Assembly: GCA_005793615.1 (NCBI GenBank)
Contig: SXRI01000309.1
Coordinates: 1-13,629, forward strand
From: Bdellovibrionales bacterium
GTDB lineage: Bacteria > Bdellovibrionota > Bdellovibrionia > Bdellovibrionales > JAMPXM01
DNA: 13,629 nucleotides
Reading direction: 5' to 3'
Shown: positions 6,148-13,229 of the stretch, in pieces
Numbering within the stretch: position 1 is the stretch's first letter
Layout: each line of letters starts with the position of its first letter
Program-made: the position numbers and the translations under genes
The notes under the pieces: generated by a model
Seen by the model: the letters and a program-made list of their open reading frames with translations, nothing else
What the model was told of the DNA's origin: nothing
Databases searched by the model: none

Positions 6148-6187
6148 CCTAATCTGACATTAGGTGTCATTAGCTAAATATGACACC
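6148..6187. repeat. Cluster of three overlapping hairpins with CATTAG direct repeats
   Basis: Three mutually exclusive stems share bases: CCTAAT/ATTAGG (6148-6153 with 6159-6164), TGACA/TGTCA (6155-6159 with 6165-6169) and GGTGTCAT/ATGACACC (6163-6170 with 6180-6187). CATTAG also occurs twice, at 6158-6163 and 6168-6173, exactly 10 bp apart. The cluster begins 12 nt after the methyltransferase stop, so it may be a transcript-end structure. It has no T run, and the direct repeats at one helical turn would also fit a regulator site for the operon downstream. Confidence 0.45.
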
Positions 6188-6226
6188 CCTCTGATATCCA
6201 AGGGGAACTTCGAAATGCTTTCAAGA

Positions 6227-6256
6227 GTGACGTCCTACAATTCCTAAAGTTATAAA
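6227..6256 (+). promoter_or_regulatory. Candidate sigma70-type promoter for the tyvelose operon
   Basis: GTGACG (6227-6232, 4 of 6 to TTGACA) and TATAAA (6251-6256, 5 of 6 to TATAAT) are separated by 18 nt. Transcription would begin near 6263, giving a leader of about 170 nt before the GT2 gene at 6433. This is the best promoter-like pair in the 297-nt gap, and the position suits a long co-directional operon. It is a consensus match only. Confidence 0.4.
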
Positions 6257-6294
6257 TTCATGGGCAAGCCGCCACTAATGAGGAGGGGTACGGA

Positions 6295-6402
6295 TTGATC
6301 AAAACCCATTCACCACGGTTATTATCAATGAAGGATCGTGCGGATGCTGGCGTCAATTCTAAGACGACTTCGCTTCTGTGGCTTTGCAGTCGAAACTCTT
6401 AA
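6295..6402 (+). CDS. Possible 35-aa leader ORF
   Basis: TTG at 6295 is preceded by AGGAGGGG (6281-6288) at 6 nt spacing, a stronger ribosome-binding site than most long genes here have. The frame ends at TAA 6400-6402, 30 nt before the GT2 start. The peptide begins M-I-K-T-H-S, close to the M-I-K-T-V-S start of the downstream GT2. An overlapping frame contains T-V-I-I-N-E-G, recalling the T-V-S-I-I-I-P-V-F-N-E-G of the GT2 N terminus. The segment could therefore be a decayed duplicate of the GT2 start, a leader peptide, or chance. There are no membrane or domain features. Confidence 0.25.
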   Translation: MIKTHSPRLLSMKDRADAGVNSKTTSLLWLCSRNS

Positions 6403-6432
6403 CAACCAAATTCAGCGGGAAAGCATCATTCG

Positions 6433-7254
6433 GTGATTAAAACAGTTTCAATCATTATTCCGGTTTTTAACGAAGGCGCGACGATCACCGAGCTTCTCGA
6501 TGCGGTCTTGAATCAACCATTACCTTCAGGCCTAAAAAAAGAATTGGTTTTAGTAGAAAGTAACTCCACCGATGGAAGTCGAGCGAAGGTAGAGACCTTT
6601 TATCGTCGACTCCTCACAGACGCACCGTCCGATGCCAGCGTTCAAATCATTTTGCAAGAAGCACCACGTGGAAAGGGTTTTGCGGTTCGTGCCGGACTTG
6701 AGCGCGCGACCGGCCAGATCATTCTCATTCAAGATGCTGACCTTGAATACGATGTCTCCGACTACCCCGCGCTCCTGCAGCCCATCCTCGATGGCCATGC
6801 CGATTTTGTATTGGGGTCGCGCCATCTTTCGGCGGGGCATTGGAAAATTCGGAAATTTGAGAAAAACCCGCTTACCGCCGCGATCATGAATTTCGGCGGT
6901 GGCTTTTTTCATTGGCTCTTCAACGTCGTCTACCGCACCCGTCTTACTGATCCCACAACGATGTACAAGGTTTTCTTGAGTGAATGCATCCGCGGAGTCA
7001 ATTTCGAATCGAATCGCTTTGATTTCGATTGGGAACTGGTCGCGAAACTCGTGCGCCTCGGCTACACTCCTCTTGAAGTGCCAGTCTCTTATCGCTCGCG
7101 TAGCTTTGATGAGGGTAAGAAAATTAACTTTTATCGAGACCCGTTCACCTACATCAATGCCATTTTCAAATTTCGCCTCAAGCGAATCACTCGCACGCCA
7201 CGGGCCGCACGCTCCACCTCCGAAATCACGCAAGGCAATCTCACTAACCTATGA
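6433..7254 (+). CDS. GT2 glycosyltransferase, polyprenyl-phosphate sugar synthase (DPM1)-like
   Basis: A 273-aa GT-A protein. The N terminus reads V-S-I-I-I-P-V-F-N-E-G at 5-15, then V-E-S-N-S-T-D-G at 41-48 and the DxD-type metal site Q-D-A-D-L-E-Y-D at 100-107. Next come G-S-R-H (128-131), D-P-T-T-M-Y-K and F-D-F-D-W-E-L, and a C-terminal E-V-P-V-S-Y-R-S-R-S-F-D-E-G-K-K. The last features are typical of dolichyl/undecaprenyl-phosphate hexosyltransferases of the DPM1 group, which load a sugar onto a polyprenyl phosphate. No transmembrane tail is present, so it would be a soluble or peripheral enzyme. It starts at GTG 6433, with GGGAAAG 10 nt upstream as a modest ribosome-binding site. It is the first long gene of the tyvelose operon, and its stop overlaps an ATG. 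The acceptor could instead be a nascent glycan. Confidence 0.85.
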   Translation: MIKTVSIIIPVFNEGATITELLDAVLNQPLPSGLKKELVLVESNSTDGSRAKVETFYRRLLTDAPSDASVQIILQEAPRGKGFAVRAGLERATGQIILIQDADLEYDVSDYPALLQPILDGHADFVLGSRHLSAGHWKIRKFEKNPLTAAIMNFGGGFFHWLFNVVYRTRLTDPTTMYKVFLSECIRGVNFESNRFDFDWELVAKLVRLGYTPLEVPVSYRSRSFDEGKKINFYRDPFTYINAIFKFRLKRITRTPRAARSTSEITQGNLTNL

Positions 7255-7283
7255 ATTCGCCGGCAACCAAAGGAAATTGATTA

Positions 7284-8120
7284 GTGGCCTCAATACTTCT
7301 TACTGGATCTCATGGTTACCTCGGCGAGAGACTTTTCCAGGTACTCAATGCCCCCAACCACCGAATCACTCGCTTAAGTCACAAGCCAGCAGGGGACTCA
7401 ATTTCTTATTCCGACCTAACGACCACCAAAACCAACTTCAATGTCATTATTCACGCCGGCACTTGTTATGGCCGTAACGGAGAAAGTGAAGTTCAGATTT
7501 GCGAAGCAAATGTCGTTCTGCCAAACCTGTTATTGGATTTCGCCGTCCAAAGGTCAGCACTCTTTCTCAACATCGATTCCGTGCTTCGTCCTGATCTCAA
7601 CCATTACGCTGCTACCAAACGCGAATTTCGCAACTGCCTCAATGCTCGAATTCATGAAAACAACTACATCAACCTGATCCTTGATCATTTTTACGGACCG
7701 GGCGATGCCGGGAGTAAGTTCCCTACTTGGTTGACGCGAAAACTGCTGTTCACGAAGGAGCAAATTCCACTCTCAGACGGCAAACAGGAGAGAAACTTTA
7801 TTTACATCGACGATTTGGTGCGTACGATTGTCGCTATGATTGACGGCACAATTGATGTACGTGGACTCGTGCGCCTCCAAGGTCCCGATACGATCCGTAT
7901 TCGTGAGCTTGCCACACTGATTGCCGAGTTAACGGGTCAAGACCTCACCAGGCTTGAATTTGGCAAGCTGCCGCAGCGATCCACAGGGTCGGAAGTTGCC
8001 CCTTTGGAAGAAGGGACCAAGATGCTTTCGCCCCCACCGCCGACTCTGGGCTTAACTGCCGGCCTCGGTGAGTTGATTGCGGCAGAACGCAAGGCCCAGA
8101 CCCTAACGCGGCCGCTCTGA
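7284..8120 (+). CDS. rfbS: CDP-paratose synthase (C4 reductase), RfbS/Prt-like
   Basis: A 278-aa extended SDR. The cofactor loop G-S-H-G-Y-L-G is at 8-14. The catalytic set is Ser99 in N-I-D-S, Tyr108 and Lys112 (Y-A-A-T-K). The segments C-Y-G-R-N-G-E-S, L-I-L-D-H-F-Y-G-P-G-D-A-G-S-K-F, and S-D-G-K-Q-E-R-N-F-I-Y-I-D-D-L match my memory of Salmonella Typhi RfbS (CYGRHNEP, LEHFYGAFDGDDKF, SGLQQRDFLYIKDL). The enzyme would reduce CDP-4-keto-3,6-dideoxyglucose at C4 to CDP-paratose, the substrate of the next gene. The close RfbJ group (abequose) gives the other C4 epimer; the adjacent tyvelose epimerase favours paratose. The C-terminal region has an unusual Ser-Pro-Pro-Pro-Pro stretch where a GW.P tract is normal. 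It starts at GTG 7284 with AAAGGAA 8 nt upstream. Confidence 0.8.
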   Translation: MASILLTGSHGYLGERLFQVLNAPNHRITRLSHKPAGDSISYSDLTTTKTNFNVIIHAGTCYGRNGESEVQICEANVVLPNLLLDFAVQRSALFLNIDSVLRPDLNHYAATKREFRNCLNARIHENNYINLILDHFYGPGDAGSKFPTWLTRKLLFTKEQIPLSDGKQERNFIYIDDLVRTIVAMIDGTIDVRGLVRLQGPDTIRIRELATLIAELTGQDLTRLEFGKLPQRSTGSEVAPLEEGTKMLSPPPPTLGLTAGLGELIAAERKAQTLTRPL

Positions 8121-8258
8121 TTCATGAGATCTCGCATTTCTGTTCCCCTTTCCTGCAAGGGACTCTAGTTCTAGTCTCGCCTCAAAATGATTGCCGCCAG
8201 CAAGCACTTGTTGTTGAATAGTGCGATTGAAAAAAGGTCACTTTTTGGGGAGTCTCGA
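8121..8258 (+). promoter_or_regulatory. 138-nt gap with a weak internal promoter candidate
   Basis: Between the paratose synthase and the epimerase, TTGCCG (8191-8196) and TTGAAT (8214-8219) lie 17 nt apart, each 4 of 6 to consensus. This would place a start near 8227, upstream of the GGGGAG ribosome-binding site at 8247-8252. The in-frame ATG at 8187 that would extend the epimerase falls inside this gap and lacks a ribosome-binding site. The promoter call is weak. Confidence 0.25.
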
Positions 8259-9290
8259 TTGAGATTTTTGATCACGGGCGGCTGTGGTTTTCTGGGGTCA
8301 AACTTGGCCTCTGAAGTCCTTAAACGCGGGCATGAACTTCTTGTTTTCGATAACTTATGTCGCACTGGTGCGGAACAAAACCTCGAATGGTTACGTACCC
8401 TCGGCGGACATTTCAATTTTATCAAAGCCTCGACCGCTGACGCCAAAGCAACCCGCGAGGCCTTCGCCAACTTCAAACCTGAGGCTGTTTTTCACCTTGC
8501 CGGTCAGGTGGCGATGACTACGTCGATCGAAAACCCGCGTCTCGATTTCGAAACCAACGCTGTCGGTGGCTTTAATGTACTTGAAGCTATTCGCCATGAA
8601 TGCCCGAACGCCGCAGTTATTTTTTCATCAACAAATAAAGTTTATGGCGACTTTGGTCATTTGAAGTTTGAGGAAAAACCCACTCGTTACGCTTGCCCAG
8701 AGGCACCAGAAGGGTTCGACGAGTTTCTTCCACTCAACTTTCAGTCACCCTACGGGTGTTCAAAGGGAGCCGCCGATCAATACATGCTTGACTACAATCG
8801 TATCTATGGACTGAAGACTGTCGTTTTTCGGCATTCATCGATCTTCGGCGGAAGACAATTCTCGACTTTTGATCAAGGCTGGGTCGGTTGGTTCACGTTG
8901 AAAGCGCTCGAAGCTAAGAGCCGTCCGACAAGTGAACCCTTTACCATTGCCGGTAACGGTAAACAGGTTCGCGACGTCCTATTCGCCGACGATCTGATCA
9001 GTTGCTACTTCAAAGCATTAGCGAAGATCGATGAGATAAAAGGCCAGGCCTTCAATATTGGTGGCGGCATGACTAACTCGATTTCGCTAATTGAACTATT
9101 CAACTTTCTCGAGGCTGAACTAGACGTGAAGCTAAAATTCCGCGAAACACCGTGGCGGGTCAGCGATCAAAAGATTTTTGTCGCTAATAACGCCAAAGCT
9201 ATGCGCCTCTTCGGCTGGAAACCGGAGCTCACCAAAGAGCAAGGACTGCGTAAGATGATCGCATGGGTGCGGGAGAGCCATGGCCTCTGA
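8259..9290 (+). CDS. rfbE: CDP-tyvelose (CDP-paratose) 2-epimerase
   Basis: A 343-aa extended SDR that inverts C2 of CDP-paratose to give CDP-tyvelose, using tightly bound NAD. The N terminus M-R-F-L-I-T-G-G-C-G-F-L-G carries GxxGxxG at 7-13. H-L-A-G-Q-V-A-M-T-T-S at 79-89, F-S-S-T-N-K-V-Y-G-D at 122-131 and S-P-Y-G-C-S-K-G-A-A-D-Q at 163-174 (Tyr165, Lys169) follow. F-R-H-S-S-I-F-G-G-R-Q and G-N-G-K-Q-V-R-D-V-L complete the signature of Salmonella/Yersinia RfbE (Tyv), which I recognise almost block by block; that enzyme is about 338 aa. I start it at TTG 8259 because GGGGAG sits 6 nt upstream and the homologues begin exactly here. The upstream ATG 8187 would add 24 residues unlike the family. 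The 3' end overlaps the next gene by 11 nt. Confidence 0.92.
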   Translation: MRFLITGGCGFLGSNLASEVLKRGHELLVFDNLCRTGAEQNLEWLRTLGGHFNFIKASTADAKATREAFANFKPEAVFHLAGQVAMTTSIENPRLDFETNAVGGFNVLEAIRHECPNAAVIFSSTNKVYGDFGHLKFEEKPTRYACPEAPEGFDEFLPLNFQSPYGCSKGAADQYMLDYNRIYGLKTVVFRHSSIFGGRQFSTFDQGWVGWFTLKALEAKSRPTSEPFTIAGNGKQVRDVLFADDLISCYFKALAKIDEIKGQAFNIGGGMTNSISLIELFNFLEAELDVKLKFRETPWRVSDQKIFVANNAKAMRLFGWKPELTKEQGLRKMIAWVRESHGL

Positions 9291-9978
9291 ATCTCCCGAA
9301 CTGACAGTCGCTATTCCCGCCTATCGTGAAGAAGAGAACTTGCGCATCCTGCTGCCGCGCCTGAATAAAGTGCTCAATGGCACTGGTCTTTCCTTTGAAA
9401 TCGTGATCGTTGATACCGAAAACCCACTCGACAACACTGCCGACGCCTGTTCCACAAACCACGTTCGTTGCGAACGCCGACGCGGTGGAAATATGTACGG
9501 CGATGCTGTGCGTACGGCGATCGCACAGGCAAGAGGAAAATATCTGCTGTTTATGGACGCCGACGGTTCACACACCCCCGAATATTTACCTGAACTCATT
9601 AAGTTTCGTGGACAGTATGATGTCGTTGGCGCCTCGCGCTACATCAGCGGCGGCGACACCGAGAATCCGTGGGTGTTGATTCTCATGAGTCGAATTGTGA
9701 ATATCGTTTACTCTCTTGTCCTGGGAATAAAATGTAAGGATGTTTCGAATAGTTTCAAACTTTACAGAACTGAGCAGATGAAAGACCTTTCACTCCGCTG
9801 TGAAAATTTCGACATTATCGAGGAGATCTTATTCAAACTCAATCGACGCTTCAAAATCACAATTTTTGAAGTGCCATTCACCTTCAAAAAACGAATGTTC
9901 GGCGAGAGCAAACGCAGTCTCGTGGCATTCATTGTTACTTATGTTATTACGCTCCTTAAACTTAGATTCGGAAAGTGA
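9280..9978 (+). CDS. GT2 glycosyltransferase with hydrophobic C terminus (DPM1-like)
   Basis: A 232-aa GT-A enzyme. L-T-V-A-I-P-A-Y-R-E-E-E-N at 8-20, the nucleotide-binding region I-V-I-V-D-T-E-N at 41-48, the metal motif F-M-D-A-D-G-S at 91-97, and the G-E-S-K-R-S element near the C terminus place it with polyprenyl-phosphate mannose/glucose synthase-like GT2 proteins. Hydrophobic stretches around residues 157-169 and after G-E-S-K-R-S suggest peripheral or partial membrane association. The DPM1 loop usually reads V-D-D-x-S, and here it is V-D-T-E-N, which may alter the donor pocket. It is translationally locked to the tyvelose epimerase (11-nt overlap) and to RfbF (GTGA/ATG). This position inside the CDP-sugar genes makes it a candidate for transferring the dideoxy sugar, either to a lipid carrier or to the glycan. 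Substrate assignment is inference. Confidence 0.82.
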   Translation: MASESPELTVAIPAYREEENLRILLPRLNKVLNGTGLSFEIVIVDTENPLDNTADACSTNHVRCERRRGGNMYGDAVRTAIAQARGKYLLFMDADGSHTPEYLPELIKFRGQYDVVGASRYISGGDTENPWVLILMSRIVNIVYSLVLGIKCKDVSNSFKLYRTEQMKDLSLRCENFDIIEEILFKLNRRFKITIFEVPFTFKKRMFGESKRSLVAFIVTYVITLLKLRFGK

Positions 9979-9983
9979 AGCGA

Positions 9984-10754
9984 ATGAAAGCAGTCATCCT
10001 GGCCGGTGGACTCGGCACACGCATTAGCGAAGAGAGCATCTTAAAACCGAAGCCAATGGTGGAAGTCGGCGGCAAGCCCATTCTTTGGCACATCATGAAG
10101 ATGTATTCCTCTCACGGCATCAACGATTTCATCATCTGCTGTGGTTATAAGGCCTATGTGATCAAGGAATACTTCGCTAACTACTATTTACATAATTCGG
10201 ATGTGACCTTCGATATGCGCGCCAATAAGCAAGAGGTTCACGCGAACTACGCCGAACCCTGGCGAGTCACAGTCGTCGACACCGGTGAAGCAACGATGAC
10301 CGGCGGGCGTCTGAAACGCGTTCGTGAGTTTATCGGCGATGAAGATTTCTGTTTCACTTACGGCGACGGCGTCGGCGATATCGACATCGCGGCCTCGATC
10401 AAGTTTCATCGTACACACGGCAAGGTCGCAACGATCACCGCCACTCAACCTCCTGGCCGCTTCGGCATGATCAGCTGTCAAGGCGATATAGTGACCAGCT
10501 TCGTCGAGAAACCGGCGGGTGACGGCGGTGTCATCAACGGCGGGTTCTTTGTACTTAAGCCGAAAGCCATCGACTATATCGATGGCGACACGACAATATG
10601 GGAGCGTGACCCTCTCGAACGCATGGCACACGATGGCCAGCTGCGCGCACACTTTCATCACGGGTTCTGGCAAGCGATGGATACGATGCGCGACAAGCTT
10701 CTGCTTGAAGATCTGTGGAAGTCAGGCAAAGCCCCATGGAAGTCGTGGCAATGA
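9984..10754 (+). CDS. rfbF: Glucose-1-phosphate cytidylyltransferase
   Basis: A 256-aa enzyme making CDP-D-glucose from CTP and glucose 1-phosphate, the entry step to CDP-3,6-dideoxyhexoses. The N terminus M-K-A-V-I-L-A-G-G-L-G-T-R carries the nucleotidyltransferase loop at 6-13, then K-P-K-P-M-V-E-V-G-G-K-P-I-L-W-H. F-I-I-C-C-G-Y-K at 49-56, D-T-G-E-A-T-M-T-G-G-R at 99-109, Y-G-D-G-V-G-D at 126-132, E-K-P at 175-177 and N-G-G-F-F-V at 185-190 match RfbF (DdhA/AscA), whose Salmonella form is 257 aa. I choose ATG 9984 because it reproduces the family N terminus and has GGAAAG 8-9 nt upstream. A GTG at 9975 overlaps the GT2 stop as GTGA and would add only three residues. Confidence 0.95.
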   Translation: MKAVILAGGLGTRISEESILKPKPMVEVGGKPILWHIMKMYSSHGINDFIICCGYKAYVIKEYFANYYLHNSDVTFDMRANKQEVHANYAEPWRVTVVDTGEATMTGGRLKRVREFIGDEDFCFTYGDGVGDIDIAASIKFHRTHGKVATITATQPPGRFGMISCQGDIVTSFVEKPAGDGGVINGGFFVLKPKAIDYIDGDTTIWERDPLERMAHDGQLRAHFHHGFWQAMDTMRDKLLLEDLWKSGKAPWKSWQ

Positions 10755-11839
10755 GCATCGGTATGATTGATGCCGGCTTCTGGCGCGACAAGAGAGTTTT
10801 CATCACTGGGCACACCGGATTTAAAGGTTCATGGCTTTCTGAATGGCTTCTGGACCTCGGCGCAGTGCCAATGGGTTATTCACTCGCACCCGACCAGACA
10901 CCAGCGCATTTTAATATTCTCGGACTTCAAGACCGCATGCAAAGCCACATCGGAGACATTCGTTCGCGCGTGGAATTGCGCGAGACTCTTCTCGAATTTG
11001 CTCCGGAAATCGTTCTGCATTTGGCGGCGCAACCTTTGGTGCGGGACTCTTATCAAGACCCTGTTGGTACTTTTGAAACTAACGCCATCGGTACTGCCAA
11101 TATGATGGATGCGATTCGCGTCTGTTCATCGGTGAAAGCCGCAGTCATGGTCACAACCGATAAAGTTTACGAAAACCCCGAATCGAATTTGCCCTTCACC
11201 GAAGATCAGTCTCTCGGCGGGCATGACCCCTATTCCGCGAGTAAAGCCTGCGCCGAAATTGTCGTGGCCTCGATGCGCCGCTCGTTTCCGACAGCTGCCC
11301 GCACTGCAAGCGCGCGAGCCGGAAACGTCATCGGTGGCGGCGATTGGGCGCGTGATCGCTTGATACCCGACACCATCCGCTGCCGCGGCAACAATGGTAA
11401 AATGACGATCCGAAGCCCAAAAGCCGTGCGCCCCTGGCAACACGTGCTCGAATCGCTCAGCGGATATTTGGTTCTCGCGCAACGTCTTTGCGCATCCGAC
11501 GGTGCTAGTTTCGCGGAGTCGTTTAATTTCGGACCTGAAATTGCCGATTGTCGCTCGGTCGAAGAGGTGCTCACACTCTTTTCGAAATTTCTTCCTGGCG
11601 GATTCAACTGGGAGGTCGATAAGAATCCACAGCCACACGAGGCCCGCTTCCTGCGTCTCGATTGCACAAAAGCCAGAACTCGTCTGAACTGGCAACCGCG
11701 CTGGAACTTGGAAACTGCTCTGCAAAAATCCGCCGAGTGGTACGGCACCTACCTTGAAGTCGGCCAGTCTGGAAGCACTGCCTCCCTACGCTCGCTCACG
11801 CAGAAACAAATCAAAGACTACACCGCAGCGCGGATTTAA
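10751..11839 (+). CDS. rfbG: CDP-glucose 4,6-dehydratase
   Basis: A 362-aa extended SDR that oxidises C4 and removes water across C5/C6 of CDP-glucose. The glycine loop T-G-H-T-G-F-K-G-S-W-L is at 19-29, H-L-A-A-Q-P-L-V-R at 90-98, T-T-D-K-V-Y at 135-140 (Asp/Lys in place of the Asp/Glu of dTDP-glucose dehydratases), and P-Y-S-A-S-K at 160-165 (Tyr161, Lys165). G-N-V-I-G-G-G-D-W-A-R-D-R-L-I-P-D and the R-P-W-Q-H-V-L-E element are diagnostic for RfbG (DdhB/AscB). The start is ATG 10751 in an ATGA overlap with the rfbF stop, with GGAAG 8 nt upstream. In-frame ATGs at 10715 and 10736 lie inside rfbF and are not needed. Confidence 0.95.
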   Translation: MSIGMIDAGFWRDKRVFITGHTGFKGSWLSEWLLDLGAVPMGYSLAPDQTPAHFNILGLQDRMQSHIGDIRSRVELRETLLEFAPEIVLHLAAQPLVRDSYQDPVGTFETNAIGTANMMDAIRVCSSVKAAVMVTTDKVYENPESNLPFTEDQSLGGHDPYSASKACAEIVVASMRRSFPTAARTASARAGNVIGGGDWARDRLIPDTIRCRGNNGKMTIRSPKAVRPWQHVLESLSGYLVLAQRLCASDGASFAESFNFGPEIADCRSVEEVLTLFSKFLPGGFNWEVDKNPQPHEARFLRLDCTKARTRLNWQPRWNLETALQKSAEWYGTYLEVGQSGSTASLRSLTQKQIKDYTAARI

Positions 11840-11867
11840 TCACCGGCGCTGCAAATAAGGATAAATC

Positions 11868-13229
11868 ATGACTGATAATTCAAGCGCCGTATCTCGCGAA
11901 GATGAACTGCGTACAAAAATCAAAGATTTGACCAAAGAATACTATCAACTCATCCACCGCCCGAAACAGCAAGCTGAGTTCGTGCCGGGTCAATCCAATA
12001 TCAGTTACGCCGGCCGAGTCTTCGATGAGCGCGAAATGATGAATCTCATGGATTCTTCATTGGACTTCTGGCTGACCTCGGGGCGCTTCACCGACGAGTT
12101 CGAAAAAAAGTTCGCGCAAACCCTCGGCGTAAAATACGCGCTCCTGGTCAACTCCGGTTCATCGGCAAACCTCGTGGCATTCAATGCTCTCACCTCGCCT
12201 CTCCTTAAAGAACGCCGTGTTCAGCGAGGCGATGAGGTCATTACCGTAGCCGCGGGCTTTCCGACGACGGTCACACCCGCCCTCCAATTCGGTGCGGTAC
12301 CGGTCTTCGTCGACATCACCGTTGAGGACGGCACCTACAATATCGATATCAGCAAACTCGAACAGGCGCTTTCGCCACGCACCAAAGTGGTGATGGTAGC
12401 CCACACTCTCGGTAATCCATTTCGCCTCGACGAAGTCTCGGCTTTCTGCAAAAGACACGATCTGTGGCTGGTCGAAGACAACTGCGATGCGCTTGGTTCT
12501 CTTTACAATGGTAAAATGACCGGAACTTTCGGCGACATTGCCACTTCGAGCTTTTACCCTCCGCACCACCTCACCATGGGCGAAGGCGGTGCCGTGTATA
12601 CGTCAAACCCACTCCTGAAGCGCGCCGCCGAATCGATACGCGACTGGGGACGCGATTGCTGGTGCCCGTCAGGTAAAGACAATACATGCAAAAAACGTTT
12701 CGACTGGAAGCTTGGTGAACTTCCGCAGGGCTATGACCATAAGTATATCTATAGCCATTTCGGATATAACCTCAAAGCTACCGATCTGCAGGCGTCGATC
12801 GGAACTATCCAGCTCGATAAACTTTCCGCATTTACTTCCGCACGTCGCCAAAACTTCGCGTATCTACGCGAAGCATTGAACGGGCTCGAAAATAAATTCG
12901 TATTTCCAAAAGCCACTCCGAACTCCGAGCCAAGCTGGTTCGGCTTCCTCTTGACAGTCAAAGAAGGCGCCGGATTTACGCGCACCGATCTCACCAAATT
13001 CCTCGAGAGTCGCAAGATCCAAACACGCATGCTCTTTGCCGGCAATTTACTCCGTCACCCAGCTTTTGATTCGATCCGCGGCACTGACGCCTACCGTGTC
13101 TGTGGCGGTCTTGAAAACACGGACCGTGTGATGAATAACACCTTCTGGATCGGTGTGTACCCTGGCTTGACCGAGCCGATGCTGCGTTACATGAGCGACC
13201 AGATCCGCGAATTCGCGAAGGCGAGATGA
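11868..13229 (+). CDS. rfbH: CDP-4-keto-6-deoxy-D-glucose 3-dehydrase (E1)
   Basis: A 453-aa PMP-dependent, [2Fe-2S]-containing dehydrase that removes the C3 hydroxyl of CDP-4-keto-6-deoxyglucose with an electron-supplying reductase (E3, DdhD/AscD). The aminotransferase fold shows N-S-G-S-S-A-N-L, E-V-I-T-V-A-A-G-F-P-T-T-V and V-E-D-N-C-D-A-L-G. The Schiff-base Lys of ordinary aminotransferases is replaced by His233 in S-F-Y-P-P-H-H-L-T, as with His220 of the Yersinia E1. The iron-sulfur spacing C-X57-C-X1-C-X7-C is exact: Cys206, Cys264, Cys266, Cys274. The enzyme should therefore be fully competent. TAAGGA lies 6 nt before ATG 11868, 28 nt after rfbG. The E3 reductase gene is not in this window. 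Confidence 0.96.
   Translation: MTDNSSAVSREDELRTKIKDLTKEYYQLIHRPKQQAEFVPGQSNISYAGRVFDEREMMNLMDSSLDFWLTSGRFTDEFEKKFAQTLGVKYALLVNSGSSANLVAFNALTSPLLKERRVQRGDEVITVAAGFPTTVTPALQFGAVPVFVDITVEDGTYNIDISKLEQALSPRTKVVMVAHTLGNPFRLDEVSAFCKRHDLWLVEDNCDALGSLYNGKMTGTFGDIATSSFYPPHHLTMGEGGAVYTSNPLLKRAAESIRDWGRDCWCPSGKDNTCKKRFDWKLGELPQGYDHKYIYSHFGYNLKATDLQASIGTIQLDKLSAFTSARRQNFAYLREALNGLENKFVFPKATPNSEPSWFGFLLTVKEGAGFTRTDLTKFLESRKIQTRMLFAGNLLRHPAFDSIRGTDAYRVCGGLENTDRVMNNTFWIGVYPGLTEPMLRYMSDQIREFAKAR

Noticed and set aside
6550..7233. 227-codon - strand frame opposite the GT2 gene
   Set aside because: It is long, but fully antisense to a gene with clear GT2 motifs, and its translation shows no recognisable motif or ribosome-binding site.
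11126..11748. Two long - strand frames (199 and 172 codons) inside rfbG
   Set aside because: They are antisense to rfbG, which is recognised along its whole length. The translations look random in composition.
12657..12689. Possible loss of an iron-sulfur Cys in RfbH (G-K-D-N-T-C where I recall G-C-D-N-T-C in homologues)
   Set aside because: The ligand spacing known for E1, C-X57-C-X1-C-X7-C, is fully satisfied by Cys206, 264, 266 and 274. The substituted position is not one of the four ligands.
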